A DNA stretch of 64,000 bases from the NCBI GenBank assembly GCA_963921795.1, contig OY997639.1, positions 58,909,195-58,973,194 of the forward strand, written 5' to 3'. Position numbers and translations under genes: made by a program. Shown here piece after piece: positions 11,601-21,183 of this stretch. Under the pieces are notes generated by a model. It searched no databases and was not told the DNA's origin. It worked only from the letters and a program-made list of their open reading frames with translations. This DNA is from Nannobrachium achirus (lineage: Eukaryota; Chordata; Actinopteri; Myctophiformes; Myctophidae). The stretch's first letter is position 1, and each line of letters opens with the position of its first letter.

Positions 11601-14600
11601 GGGAGCATAGATTCAATATGTTACATCTGCTGCTGTGCAGAATAAAAAGTGTCAGTCACACGGTATCTTAATTATACTTTTTGGTCAAAATTGATCCCAT
11701 CCCAAAGCGCCAGCGCTCGCCCAGCGAGCATGGTGGCAGACTGCCATCACTGCAGGCAGATGTGTGCATGCGCCCATGTGCACACGCCCTTAGGCGTCTT
11801 ACTAGTAGTTATTATTATTACTAATATTCTAATGTTCTGTTTGCCCAGGTTCGAAAAAGACATCGAAGACATGCTGGGCCACCGGCCCAACTGGTACTGG
11901 AAGATCATGTGGGCGGTGGTCAGTCCTCTGCTCCTCATCGCGCTCTTCCTCTTCTACATCGTCAACTACATCCGAGGAGGGACGCCCACCTACCCAGCCT
12001 GGGACAAAGACACGGTGAGACCACCCACCCACCCACCCACCCAGCTCTGTCTGATCTGTGGCTCTGCCTACTGTTCAGTTCAATTCAGTTCAGTTTAGTT
12101 TATTTTCAGCTCTTTTGGACAACAAAATACATACAGTACATACCTGTACAATGTGCATTATTGCAATTTGAGCAAGGCACAAGTTGTCCATTTGTTGTCC
12201 AATACTGCAGTGTTAATCAAATAAAACTGTGACTAAATGTAATTTTGTTGACAATAAGAAACTAGACTAAAATGCTAGCCCCCGCTACTAATGGAGACAT
12301 TTTATGCTTGGCGTCGTACTCCAAAAATAGCAGATCTGCAAGCTCTAGAATCTTAATTATATTTATTCAACTAAAACTAGATTCAAAGTAAAACATTTCA
12401 GATTACTAAAATATGAACTAAATGGAATTTTATTCAAAAGATTATGACTAAAAGCTAAAACTAAATAAGAAATGGAGTTGGAACAACTTAAGTTCGGGAG
12501 GAGATGTAGCCAAGCAGAGGACAATCAACCACCTCAAACCAGCCACTGGTAACTCCACCCATGCCACCCTGTGCCAACCACTCACCCGTCTCCTATCAAG
12601 CCGACAACTCCTCCTCTACCAATCACGGTGGTATATAAACCCAACTTGAAAAAATTGTGGTGTGCATAGTTTCCAGTAAACGCAGCAAGCTTACAGCCAA
12701 ACGTTGAACGCTCCTTTCCTAAACAACATTATACAGGGGCGGCATAGCTCATAGCTCATAGCTCAGGGGTAGAGAAACTGGTATTAGAGCACGAAGGGTA
12801 TAAATCCCGAAGGGTTCCCAGTTCGAATCCGGGCTCCCCCTGAGTTAATGTCGAAGGGTCCTTGGGCAAGACTCTGAACCCCTAATTGCCTCCGGTGAGT
12901 AGGTTGGTGCCTTGCATGGCTTCCTCCGCCACCGGTGTATGAATGTGTGTGTGAATGGGTGAATGTAATGCACAATCTATGTAAAGCGCTTTGGATTAAA
13001 AGCGCTATATAAATGCACCATTTACCATTTACCATTTATACACCTTCTATCAATAACCTCCAGAATAGCAAACCTACAAATCTACGCTTCCGACAACGAG
13101 GATATTTACAACCCCCGTCTTCAACAAACTTCTACTCACCATCCTGCAGCCACCGTCCCAGACACTCCACCACGACAGGTTAAATCCACCGTTTCCATTC
13201 TTTCTTCTCTCCTCCGTACTCCACGCGAACTCCGAAAGCTGTACCTTACTCCTCACCAACGGCGCCAGCCACCATCAGCTCAGCAAACCCACCGCTCTTC
13301 TCCCCGCAACCCAACTCACCGCTCCCCCCGCCAACACATCGCCCCATCACCAACTATCATGTCCGACTGCGACCTCTCATCATGCAAAATGCTCCACATG
13401 TGCACCTTCTGTGCCGGCGCCCACTCCCGCATCATCTGTCCTCAGAAACAAAACAATTCACCAGAATATCAACCATTCCTGTTGGCATCAAGTTCACAAA
13501 ACCATTAACTGCCCCTCCTCATCCTCATCTCCTCATGCCCTCATCTTCTCAGGCCCCCCAGAAACAAACAAAACATCTAACATCAACCATCCCTGTCTAC
13601 CTGTGAGGCATCAACGTCACAAAACCAGCAATCTGGCTAGCCATCGTCAAGAAAAGGGACTGCCCACTTGTCCCTACTCTGTCTCGAGAGAATGCAAAAC
13701 CAGTAACAGCCTCTCCTCATCAAACATCCTCAAGCCACCATACTACTCAACTGCCTCCAAAGGAACAAAATAAGACTTCCCCCATAACGCCCGCCCCTCA
13801 CCATCCAAATTCTAGCTAGGCGTGTCCACGTCCTACGCAGCGGCTACACAGATGCCCACACAGACACAACGCTCTAAGCAATATCCCCACTGGTTTCTTT
13901 TGGGGTCTTCTAAGATGCTCAGAGATTCACCTGGCTGACGTAATTCCTTCTCTCACTTTCATCATCTAACAACACCACTCCCATCTTCATCTTCTAACTC
14001 GACTCCTCAGCCCCTACGAACCCCTCCTTAATTACATATACTCCCGACGTGCACAGCAAACTTCTCCTTCAGGCCCACATTCCATCACCAACCACGGTTC
14101 TGTTGTCACCCGCATATGGTTCCATTCTCACCTCCGACTGGTTCCCCCCAACCGATACTCTCCAGAACCTTCTCCAGTCACTCTTTTAGAATCGGAGCCG
14201 CATCCACAGCATCAAGCAAGGGAGTTCCCGACCACTTCATACAAATCCTCGGCCGCTGGTCTTCCCAAGCCACAGCTACATCCACAGCTACATCCGTTCC
14301 AACTCCCCAGACCTCCATAACGCCCAACTCTCCATGATCTCGTAATCCCACAATCCGATTCTTTTGGGGTCTCTCTACATACTACATTAGCACTCTGCAT
14401 TCTTGGCCGTTTGCGCATGCGATGCGTCCATAAACGACCATACACCAAAACCTAAATGTTGTTCGTGCCCTTGACCATCTAAGCTGCACACTGCACGCTT
14501 GTGTGTAGTGCTGACCTTAGATGACCATTAGCACTCTGCATTCTTGGCCGTTCATGCCGCAGATCTCATGCCACGCATGCAATGCGGCGCGCCCATAAAT

Positions 14601-16496
14601 GACCAGGCTCTCGGTCTTATAATAAACAACCTTAAACCTATATTTTGTCTGATGCTTGGTCTCTCCTAGTGAAATGGAGTTGGAACAACTTATGTTCGGG
14701 TGGAGATGTGGCCAAGCAGAGGACAATCAACCACCTCTAACCAGCCACTGGTAACTCCACCCATATGCCACCCTGTGCCAACCACTCACCCGTCTCCTAT
14801 CAAGCCGACAACTCCTCCTCTACCAATCACCGTGGTATATAAACCCAACTTGAAAAAATTGCGGCGTGCATAGTTTTCAGTAACCCACCCTCCCTCCCTC
14901 TTCTTTTCATTCTACCTCTATCCTCTCTACAGGTTCCAGGTGGGGTCTCTCTACATACTTCAGCACGGACGCGTGCTCTTGGCCCCTAAGCCAAAGTACC
15001 TGGGTCTGCGACCCCCCGGAACCTCCCCCTCATGCCTGCCACCCTCCGTCCGTGCTCCTGACCATCTAAGCTGCACTCTACACGCTTGCGTGTGGTGATG
15101 ACCTTCGATGATCATGCCAGCACCCCAAATGCCATTCTCGTGCCCATGGCCATCTAAGCTGCATACTACACGATTGCGTGTGGTGCTGACCTTAGATGAC
15201 CACGCACTCAGAGTGTCATTTCACGCCCTTGGCCATCCAAGCTGCACACACCATGCTTGCATGGTGCGTGACCTTAGATGACCATGCTGGCACCCCCATG
15301 TCATCCATGCCCCGATGACCAAACCGGCGTAGGTTGGCGTAGGTTCATTGTGGTAGGTTCATCAAATGACGTAGGTTCATTCATGCCCTGATGACTGTGC
15401 CGTCTTCCCCCATGCTGATCGGGCGTCATAGCCATCTAAGCCGCACACAGCACGCTTGCGTGTTGTGATGTCCTTAGATGACTATTTCGCACTCAGCATC
15501 TTGGCCGTTATGCTGCATTTCCCATGCCACGCATGCGATGCGCCCATAAACGACCATACACCAAAAACTAAATGTTGTTCATGCCCTTGACCATCTAAGC
15601 TGCACACTGCACGCTTGCGTGTAGTGCTGACCTTAGATGACCATTAGCACTCTGCATTCTTGGCCGTTCATGCCGCACATCTTATGCCACGCATGCGATG
15701 CGCCAATAAACGACCAGGCTCTCGGTCTTATAATAAACAACCTTAAACCTATATTTTGTCTGATGCTTGGTGAAATTGCTGTCAAAATGAACACTGGCCT
15801 ACTGCTTGTACATCGTCATTATGATGCTCATTTACAGAACTAGGCTGGTTGCCCAAGTGGGACGGGATCACGCAAGTCAGCAACGATGCAAGTTAGAAAT
15901 TCATGCCCCAGCCGGTTATGCAATACCATATTGTACCTGTTGACCCAGGCGGTACCCCATTACCAGAGCACATCGTTGCTCTCATCTCCATATTTTAACT
16001 TCTTGTGTTTTACTGTAAATTAACGCCCTACTTGATCACACTACAGTGTCACACAAAAGTATAAAAAATAGCAGCTCAAAACACGTTGCTTCGTGCTGCG
16101 TTTAATGTATGCTCCACCCGTTTATGCAATATGCAAATCCTGTTGTTCTTGTTGTGCTTATTGTCATAGTACCCGACTACCCGCTGTACCCATTGTCAGA
16201 GTAACGATTGCAGCAAAGCATCTGACAAAATGGTCAGATTTGGCTTCCCAACTTGTCACCTGTTCGATGCAATGGTTATGCGAGAATACGTTGGCCTAAA
16301 AAACACCATTGTTCTTCCCTCTCAGGGCAAATCGGATGTGAAGGAGTATCCAGTTTTTGGCCAGATCTTCATCGGCCTCCTGCTGGTGTCGTCTGTCAGC
16401 TGTGTCCCAATAGCTGCGCTCTACGCGTACTGCAAGAAGAGGGAGCGGGCCAATCGGAAGACAGAACGACAGTCAATCAGCACAATATCTTCATAG
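2458..16496 (+). CDS. slc6a20: Sodium- and chloride-dependent imino-acid (proline) transporter SIT1, 3' half of gene
   Basis: An SLC6-family plasma-membrane symporter that takes up proline, betaine and other N-methyl or imino acids with Na+ and Cl-. Five spliced exons are visible: 2458-2620, 4046-4250, 6572-6731, 11849-12014 and 16326-16496. All have AG/GT borders and the phases agree, giving the last 287 residues plus a shared codon. The order matches human SLC6A20: an extracellular segment with LLLLNTFDL, then EGAGLAFIVYSEAIKNM, LWSVLYFFMLLLLGMGSMLG, GNYWFTMFNDYGATFSLL, WYWKIMWAVVSPLLL, and a last membrane segment before a basic tail ending ISTISS. The earlier exons, including the first membrane helices, lie left of the window. 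The gene is tail-to-tail with sacm1l, as in human, which supports orthology. A single-exon hltf lies antisense in one intron. Confidence 0.93.
2621..4045 (+). other. slc6a20 intron
   Basis: I see no RNA gene, coding exon or clear element here. It is AT-rich single-copy-looking sequence ending in a TCTC pyrimidine tract that serves as the acceptor of the 4046 exon. Confidence 0.6.
4046..4250 (+). CDS. slc6a20: slc6a20 coding exon (fourth from last)
   Basis: Begins AVEGAGLAFIVYSEAI and contains the highly conserved LWSVLYFFMLLLLGMGSMLG helix. Acceptor CTCTAG, donor GTGAGA. Confidence 0.95.
4251..4915 (+). other. slc6a20 intron, left part
   Basis: GGT-rich start, then AT-rich sequence with no recognised feature until the TTAA-flanked element at 4916. 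Confidence 0.5.
4916..5374. mobile_element. TTAA-flanked piggyBac-like MITE, copy 1
   Basis: Begins TTAACTCTTTTACTGC and ends GCAGTAAAACTGTTAA, so it has short inverted ends and TTAA on both sides, the piggyBac target. The inside (GGACGTTCCCGTTCG, TGGCGCCAGACCCAATAAAT) matches 48938-49409. No transposase. Class inferred from the TTAA flanks only. Confidence 0.65.
5375..6571 (+). other. slc6a20 intron, right part
   Basis: Holds a short CA repeat (5581-5617). It also holds a twice-repeated block, ACCAATCAGAGTCCAC followed by CTCACGTG (about 5787 and 5827). No coding exon seen before the 6572 acceptor. Confidence 0.5.
6572..6731 (+). CDS. slc6a20: slc6a20 coding exon (third from last)
   Basis: Encodes IVCVVCMLLGLGFTTRSGNY followed by WFTMFNDYGATFSLL and a helix ending YIYGIKR. 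Acceptor CTGCAG, donor GTGTGT. Confidence 0.94.
6732..7656 (+). other. slc6a20 intron, left of nested hltf
   Basis: AT-rich with no recognised element. The right part is probably the 3' end of the nested minus-strand hltf transcript. Confidence 0.5.
7657..7662 (-). terminator. Poly(A) signal of nested hltf
   Basis: AATAAA on the minus strand, 18 nt past the hltf stop codon. This gives a very short 3' UTR if used. Found by motif only. Confidence 0.5.
7680..10511 (-). CDS. hltf: Helicase-like transcription factor, intact single-exon copy
   Basis: A SWI2/SNF2 translocase and RING E3 ligase of the Rad5 branch. In the nucleus the family polyubiquitinates PCNA and reverses stalled forks. The 943 codons run unbroken. 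HIRAN domain about residues 50-140 (GLRYYTGVV, NPYDRNAV), helicase motif I DDMGLGKT at 267-274, an acidic/basic linker about 290-415, motif II DEGH at 497-500, motif III SGTPIQN about 525-531. A C3HC4 RING is inserted between the helicase lobes (CAVCLESL...CPLCRSD, 698-741), and the C-terminal helicase lobe holds motif VI RCHRLGQ at 882-888. Human HLTF has 1009 aa and about 25 exons. The lack of introns and the position antisense inside an slc6a20 intron indicate a retrogene, with all catalytic residues kept. It could be the only hltf of this species or an extra copy. Confidence 0.95.
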   Translation of the reverse strand: MTSRRWQFDRDSCVDIYNDPHAVTETLSQAIAAALSEEEPGADGIVHFGQMQGTVVGLRYYTGVVNPGEMVALVREPRNPYDRNAVMVANTYGRQVGHIKRELAAAMAYVMDNNLAKIEGLVHKGKNNAFNMPVMLTFWGKEEHKHAVIEQMTGHGFRLNPPGGLNLTGTKPMGLTIPLSAEELKNAFDNLFEGLMESKDGEKEAAESVCTPLLTHQKQALSWMCACENNTGLPPFWSMTGEFYYHSITCFNTRERPQRVHGGILADDMGLGKTLTTIALILTNFHKGKPMPLEKCEAQSASPRKAQKTDGGSDQPDNTDVINAASGCLDHASSQDDVVFVDSSEVVEESGKPQKRNNKRKAAKSKASKEAPTLNEDVEFVQVLSGSTSDGCSKTKRSTPNSGMESSITDTEEDLSARATLIICPLSVLSNWLNQFEQHVAPDVKLNVYVYYGSDRNRNKTFLSSQDIVLTTYNVLSADFGNNSPLHEVNWLRVVLDEGHVIRNPNAQMSKAVLALKAYRRWILSGTPIQNSVKDLWMLMAFLCLKPFDVKQWWERVIQRPVAQGNRDGLRNLQTLVKSITLRRTKSSMVNGHPLVSLPEKMVCVEQVEMTPQERSEYELARNEGRTTLNRYVAEGTVMRNYADVLAILMRLRQHCCHPALVAKILKDLGSPNTPSELQERLIQKLRLVLASGCDEECAVCLESLHLPVITHCAHVYCRTCIARVISTEQDRARCPLCRSDIKTSQLVEVPPEELEEKDEMQSEKWRTSSKVDALMANLLRLRNKDGTIKCLVVSQFTRFLNILEIPLREQGFSFVRLDGSMSQKKRTQVIQDFQNLAPDSPVIMLLSLKAGGVGLNLTAASHVFLMDPAWNPAAEEQCIDRCHRLGQKRKVVVTKFIVKDSVEEKMVQIQRQKQDLVEKAFGKKNAERKTSRIDDIRALMEL
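10579..10660 (-). promoter_or_regulatory. Candidate hltf promoter with ETS/CRE-like composite
   Basis: On the minus strand about 100 nt before the ATG lies ACCGGAAATGATGTCATC (+ strand 10611-10628), an ETS core joined to an ATF/CREB-like site. A TTGCTATAGG and an ATTGG/CCAAT lie further out. Closer to the ATG, CTCAG|GTGAGT (donor at 10578) looks like a 5' splice site and may mark a very short 5' UTR intron. Motif-based only. Confidence 0.4.
10661..11848 (+). other. slc6a20 intron, right of nested hltf
   Basis: Contains T-runs (11225-11260), an AAAT tandem run (about 11467-11488), and GTAGGAGCGGTTAGCACCACTCAAAAAT (about 11035-11062), similar in layout to the repeat end at 21830-21860. No coding exon before the 11849 acceptor. 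Confidence 0.45.
11849..12014 (+). CDS. slc6a20: slc6a20 coding exon (second from last)
   Basis: Encodes FEKDIEDMLGHRPNWYWKIM and a hydrophobic helix (VVSPLLLIALFLFYIV), then the extracellular RGGTPTYPAWDKDT. Acceptor TTGCCCAG, donor GTGAGA. Confidence 0.94.
12470..12679 (+). repeat. Ngaro-like split repeat A1
   Basis: Begins AAATGGAGTTGGAACAACTT and is almost identical to 14672-14883. Includes TATATAAA near its right end. Confidence 0.85.
12736..13040 (+). mobile_element. tRNA-derived SINE (V-SINE-like)
   Basis: The tRNA-like head has an A-box-like TAGCTCAGGGGTAGAG and a perfect B box GTTCGAATCC. A core follows (TTGGGCAAGACTCTGAACCC, CTAATTGCCTCC) that resembles the conserved central domain of fish V-SINEs. 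The tail has AAGCGCTTTGGATTAAAAGC and a short ATTTACC tandem repeat. Complete in length and on the + strand. Confidence 0.85.
13060..13780 (+). pseudogene. Ngaro-like ORF1 (gag-like) remnant
   Basis: A proline/serine-rich, interrupted reading frame. At about 13361-13440 it encodes SDCDLSSCKMLHMCTFC followed by AGAHSRIIC, a CX2CX3HX4C knuckle typical in position of DIRS-order ORF1 proteins. Stops and frame changes break the rest. Assignment is by motif and context. Confidence 0.5.
14116..14340 (+). pseudogene. Tyrosine recombinase C-terminus, frameshifted
   Basis: The open frame reads SSHSFRIGAAS and then VPDHFIQILGRWSS. This is the HxxR box and LGRW segment of retrotransposon tyrosine recombinases. 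After GRWSS the frame departs from the family pattern. A neighbouring frame carries the Tyr-containing SYIHSYIRSNSPDL segment, so the catalytic tyrosine region is out of frame. Dead copy. Confidence 0.8.
14389..14660 (+). repeat. Ngaro-like split repeat B1
   Basis: Matches 15485-15771, including GCGTCCATAAACGACCATAC, a hairpin unit, and the end ATATTTTGTCTGATGCTTGG. Confidence 0.8.
14672..14883 (+). repeat. Ngaro-like split repeat A2
   Basis: Near-identical partner of 12470-12679, directly following B1. Confidence 0.85.
14937..15484 (+). repeat. Hairpin-unit tandem array inside Ngaro-like element
   Basis: About 55-bp units begin GACCATCTAAGCTGCAC and end GACCTTAGATGAC, so each folds on itself. 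Copies start at about 15059, 15151, 15231 and 15433; others are in B1 (14471) and B2 (15588). Function unknown. Confidence 0.7.
15485..15771 (+). repeat. Ngaro-like split repeat B2
   Basis: Second B copy. It closes the element with the same TGATGCTTGGT end as B1. Confidence 0.8.
15772..16325 (+). other. slc6a20 intron, right end
   Basis: Contains a half copy of the AGCAGATC repeat family (about 16065-16085) with the TTAACGCCCTACTTGATCA flank that recurs at 17393. No exon before 16326. Confidence 0.5.
16326..16496 (+). CDS. slc6a20: slc6a20 last coding exon
   Basis: Encodes SDVKEYPVFGQIFIGLLLVS, the end of TM12, and a basic tail KKRERANRKTERQS before ISTISS and the stop TAG. Acceptor CCTCTCAG. 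Confidence 0.94.
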   Translation, partial: GKSDVKEYPVFGQIFIGLLLVSSVSCVPIAALYAYCKKRERANRKTERQSISTISS

Positions 16497-17100
16497 AGAG
16501 ACGGGACAACTTATGTTGGTTCTGAAACCAAACTCTGACTGGACCCACGTTCACTAAATTTCAACTTGACCCCCACATCTTATGGATGTAAACTGGCAAA
16601 AAAAAAAAAAACATACAAACTGGCAGACACTCACCAGTGTTGCCTGTTGTGGCCAAACTGTATATATAGCACTAGTGGTGCCTTGGGATCCCCCCCGAGT
16701 AGCCATGATATTAGTTCTGTTGTATTGTGATTGTGTGTTGTGTTTGCATCAGTATTAACGTCTGAGGTCTGATCCAGACTAACCCTTTAAAGGAGGAGTT
16801 CATCCATGAAGTTTTTTTGTTTTTGTCACATTCCTGTACCAATAATTGGGTGACCGGGTGGCTGGTCAGTAGGAGACTCCAACGGTCATCAAATTATTGT
16901 CTCAGGAATGTGAATAAAAGAAAGTAATCTCCATGGGGTGTGTAATTGATAGAAAATGTGTAATTTATTGGTTGAACTACTCCTTTAAACCCTCTATAAG
17001 TAAACTGGACTTGATAGTTGTCTCTGTACTCAGCCCACTCTTTTTCCACAAATTCCAATCCGCAAAAGAAAACCTCAGTCGGCGACAGAAATAGCAGATC
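16497..17100 (+). other. slc6a20 3' UTR and downstream
   Basis: Non-coding. The first AATAAA after the stop is at 16913-16918, a plausible cleavage signal giving a ~0.4 kb UTR. Another AATAAA at about 19102 could be an alternative. Confidence 0.5.
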
Positions 17101-17152
17101 TACAAGCTCCTAACATGTTGCAATGTTGTGAGCTTGTAGATTGGCTATTTTG
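17088..17152. repeat. AGCAGATC short palindrome, copy
   Basis: AAATAGCAGATCTACAAGCT pairs with AGCTTGTAGATTGGCTATTT across a 25-nt centre. Confidence 0.75.
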
Positions 17153-20110
17153 TGTTTAGGGAAATATGTGCATAGCTAGAATAAAGCCCAGGCGGCACCC
17201 CGGTCAACTAAGTAAATATGGTTTAAGGGTGAAAAGAGCACTTTCATTCAGACGTGAGCAATAATACATCTCCCTCATTATCAGCACTATCAAGTTTCTT
17301 CATTTGTTTTGCTTATGGTTGCTGTCGGGCAGAAACCTCATCTCCATATTTTAACTTTTTGTGTGTTTTTTTTTTTTTTTTTTAATTTTCATTAACGCCC
17401 TACTTGATCATACTATATTGTCACATAGGTGCGTTTTGAACCTGAAGGGCTGCTTCTTTTGATGCTTTTGAATTAGAATCATGACAAGTAACAGTTTTGG
17501 ACATAATATGAGGTTTCCAACCGACAAGAGAAAAATATTCAACAGTAAATGTGTTTGGACGTTTTGGGGGGTTGGTTCACCACAAGATGTTTACTTTAAC
17601 AATGTTAGTGTTATTCGAGATTTCATGTAATGACACTCTACAAAGTGAATATATTATAATATAATGAGAAATGTAGATATGTAGTTTACTCATTGAGTAG
17701 TGGCATACTGTATGTATTGTGTGCACAGTGCCTGAGTATTACAGGCTGGTTTCTGTATAGTTGTATTGTTCTAGTCAGTGGTGGAAGATAACTAAGTTAC
17801 TCAAGTACTGTATTAAAGGTAGGGAAAGTCATTTTCATTGGTTAAAATAAGAGTTAAATAGCTCTGATAGTGCTCATTACTATAGAGTGTTTGTTCAGAA
17901 ACAGGAGTCTCCATGTCTCTCCAGCTCTTTATTAAACAGAAAATGCATTTTCAGGTCAGGATGCCAATATTATCCAATCAGGAGGATAGAGACTTTGAAA
18001 GTGATGACACAAAGACAAAAACATTATAAATGGGTACTCGCTCCTGATTGGCTGAAATGTTGTCTTTTCTGTTTATCAAAGCGTTGAAGAGATGGGGAGA
18101 CTCCTGATACTGAACAAACACTATTGCAATGATTACTATCAGAATATAGAGCTTTAACCTCTTGTTGTAATATCCTCCATTTCTGGTTGTTCATTTTTAT
18201 GGCCGGTGGGGACATGTTTTATCCCTGCTTCTGATCAGACCTGAATTTAATACATGCATTTCCTTTTGGTAAATGTAGATTGTAGATTGGCTATTTTCAT
18301 CTATTTGGCTATTTGTCATACAAAAAAGGTATATAGGGCTAAAGTGGTTAAGACATTATCAACACATCTGTGTTCACTTCGTTTTTTTTACCAATCAACT
18401 CAGAACATAGTCATTGAAGGGCTGTTATCTTTTCTACCAAGTATGTGATCAAAACTCATTGCCAAATATAAGAGTTGTACTGAACACCAGAAAGCACTTA
18501 AAGGCGGAAACCACCAGCACTTCAACTGCCAAACGTGTTTGGATACTGTGAGACCTGGTAATACTGCATGTATTTTTTTTTACAGTAATGTCAAAACAAT
18601 TTACTGTCTTTTACATTTTGTATTTACCTTAGGTATTACAAATATGCTAACAATGATGATAGTGTGATACAGTATTTACTGAATTCAAGACAATTTGTCA
18701 AGCCAAAATGAAAATGACATCATGATCTCATTTTCATGTGCGACCATGAAACTTGTATTTAGTCTGTGAATAGGTGTTTGTAAAATACAATGTTGCCAAA
18801 TCCAAGTTCTTTATTAACCTCTCTTATTTTACCAAGGTGTTTTTATATATTGTCTTTTTTTACTCTGTAATGAATTATTTAGTTTTAATAATTGATGGAT
18901 AAATGATTTCCAAGAGCGAACGACGACGAAAGAACAAACACTACTGTTTTTGTTATTTTCAAAGATACATAGGAGTTATATCGACGACCACAGATTGAAA
19001 AAAAAAAGAAAGAAATGTGAATGTGTAGATAGAAAATCAGGACAAATATAGGGATTATCAGTAAATTCCAATTACCCATGTACAGTTTTACCCTTGTAAG
19101 TAAATAAAAACTGTTTAATACTACAGTATCTTGTGTGAACTTTATGAAACATTCATTACTTCCCTTGGGGCAGGGGTGTCAGATTTAATCCTGGGCCATG
19201 TCAGACTCATTATTATGGTTGTCCTCAAAGGCCCAGTTGTAAATGTGACACTATAAACTAGATCAGTGCTCACAGGTCTCTGCCTCCGAGAGGTTTCTGC
19301 CCGACAGTGATTATTTGGTACCTGACTATAAATCATTTAGCTGCAGGACCCCCTGGAACCCTCTCAAGAACCCTTGAGGGGTCCCCAGACCCCATTTTGA
19401 GAAGCACTAGCTTGTACATCACATAATGGTGTCTGAATGCACATGCTACAGGTACCAGTGAGGTGCCTCCTCCTAATAAAATGTCAAGTATTGGTTCTTC
19501 ACACTTTGGCAAACTGAAGCTGGAAATTCCACACATTTCAGACGAAGTTTCACAAATGTGTCACATCGCACAGAACAACCAAAATGTCCACTTCAGTCGA
19601 GAACGATACAAGGATGCATAGGCTACAAAACATAATTATTGAAGACTGACCACTATGATTGATATCTGCATAGTGCATACTTATTCCCTCCATTATATTG
19701 AAATGCCCGGTGGACTTCTGGTCATCAAGTCATGACAACAGAACACAACCACAAACTGGTTGGACTTGTCACACTCCATTGAGCACTCTTTTGATTGATT
19801 GATTATTTTATTAGACAAAAATGTTGAACAGTACAAGTATAGTCAATACAATAGAAATGTAGTACAGTACAGTACAAGTACAGTTAAACACCCTGCCTAA
19901 AAGGAACATCCCAAATAAGACCTTTTACGGTCTTAGTCAGACTAAGACTCCCTGGACCCCACGTTGAGAAGAAGTGAGAGCCATTCTGGGGAGCAGCCAC
20001 GGTCAGTGTCTTCGACGGTATTTTCCAGCAGGCCAACGCCAGATGTGACAATGTTCTCCTGACATTGCCACAGATCTTTTCAATCTTATTCCGCTTGGAC
20101 ATAACCCCCT
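17153..20110. other. Intergenic spacer between slc6a20 and sacm1l, left part
   Basis: No supported gene. It holds an AGTGGTGGAAGATAACTAAG fragment (about 17777) of a common teleost repeat and a half copy of the short palindrome (about 18278). There is a CCCCTGGAACCC...TTGAGAAGCACTAG element end (about 19345-19410) and a CCCTGGACCCCACGTTGAGA end (about 19950). Confidence 0.5.
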
Positions 20111-20309
20111 TCTTTTTTTTAACACACCTAGCTTATCCCAAGGGGGAACTTCAGTTTTCAGCTAGCTTAAGTGCCTCCCACAGAAGAGCGAGGAGCAATT
20201 AGGGTTAGATGCCTTGCTCAGGGACACTTCGACACATTGCTGGCCTGGAATCGTACCAGGGCCTCTGGTTCCCCAGGCCGGCTCACTAACCACTACACGG
20301 CTGTCCCCA
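20111..20309 (-). mobile_element. tRNA-derived SINE, minus strand
   Basis: Read on the minus strand, a tRNA-like head (CGTGTAGTGGTTAGTGAGCC, B-box-like GGTACGATTCC) leads to a V-SINE-like core (CCCTGAGCAAGGCATCTAAC, CTAATTGCTCC). It ends in an A-run. Diverged, single copy. Confidence 0.75.
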
Positions 20310-21180
20310 AACTGACATCAAAGCAAAACATTACTGGTAGGTTTCTGATTAGAAGAAGAAGTTGATCACCTTTCTTTAGGAACTATTTTATTCACAAATG
20401 ATGTCCAGAAGAGCACCTCACTCCTGACTTGTGTTTCTCCCTATCATCGGTAAAAAAAACACCCATCAAATAAATGATAACACAAATGTTCACAAAAATG
20501 TTACGCTGTATTTAGTTCATTCAGGTCAGGTGCGGGAACAAAGCAAGTTACAAGATCAAAAAGAAAGAAAGTTTGATGGCCATGATTCATCCTGGATGGC
20601 TTGATACTAGGCTTAAAATAATTTATATAAATATTTTTGTGGCACCAGTAAACCACACCCACTGCTATGCCCTATAAAATGAAAACCAAAATGCACCCTT
20701 GAGGCATGCTGGTAAGTCCTCCTCTTCTTGATATTGTACAAAAGCAATGTCACGACAGGGTTTCGTTTCTTCAAATTCTTTTAGAAAGAACATTTATCCA
20801 TTCATTTATTATACAGGGGACCATCAAGACCTTCAGTCCAACACAAAATGAGTCTTAATTGGTCAACCCCCAGCTGCTCAGCACAGCCAGCATGTCCCTC
20901 TGGTTATGTTTGTCTGATTGCTAATGCTAATCTGGAATGGCATGTTAAGCTGTTTTCCCCCTTTTCTTATCCCCCAAGCGAGCAAACAAGCTAACAAACC
21001 ATTATGGAATTATGTCAGGATTAACTAAGAAAAGGTTAACAATGTGGAGGTAATGACACGTTTCACATAATTTACTAGATGTGAAGGCTTATTAGGGGGC
21101 TTGAATAATATAATATAAATTATAATAAGAGGGAATATAGCCACCATTATTTAATATAAATCAATATAAAGTGGCTTTCA
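20310..21180. other. Intergenic spacer
   Basis: AT-rich and non-coding; I recognise nothing in it. Confidence 0.4.
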
Positions 21181-21183
21181 GGT

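Larger units (their letters stand above)
12470..15771 (+). mobile_element. Ngaro-like (DIRS order) tyrosine-recombinase retroelement, degraded
   Basis: Repeats are arranged as split direct repeats: A1 12470-12679, coding remnants, B1 about 14389-14660, A2 14672-14883, B2 about 15485-15771. This A1-ORFs-B1-A2-B2 order is the published signature of Ngaro/PAT elements and differs from LTR elements. A1 and A2 contain GGTATATAAACCC, a TATA-like promoter. The B copies end with ATAATAAACAACC, a poly(A)-like signal. Coding remnants are a Cys/His knuckle (about 13360-13440) and a tyrosine-recombinase C-terminus (14116-14337). Reverse transcriptase is missing, so the copy is internally deleted. A SINE sits just inside A1. 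Confidence 0.75.

Noticed and set aside
12736-12840. Genuine tRNA gene
   Set aside because: A and B boxes are present, but it continues into a SINE core and tail and the cloverleaf is not complete.
12470-14883. LTR retrotransposon with 210-bp LTRs
   Set aside because: The second repeat is followed by a further copy of the preceding tail, and the coding remnant is a tyrosine recombinase, so the Ngaro split-repeat layout fits better.
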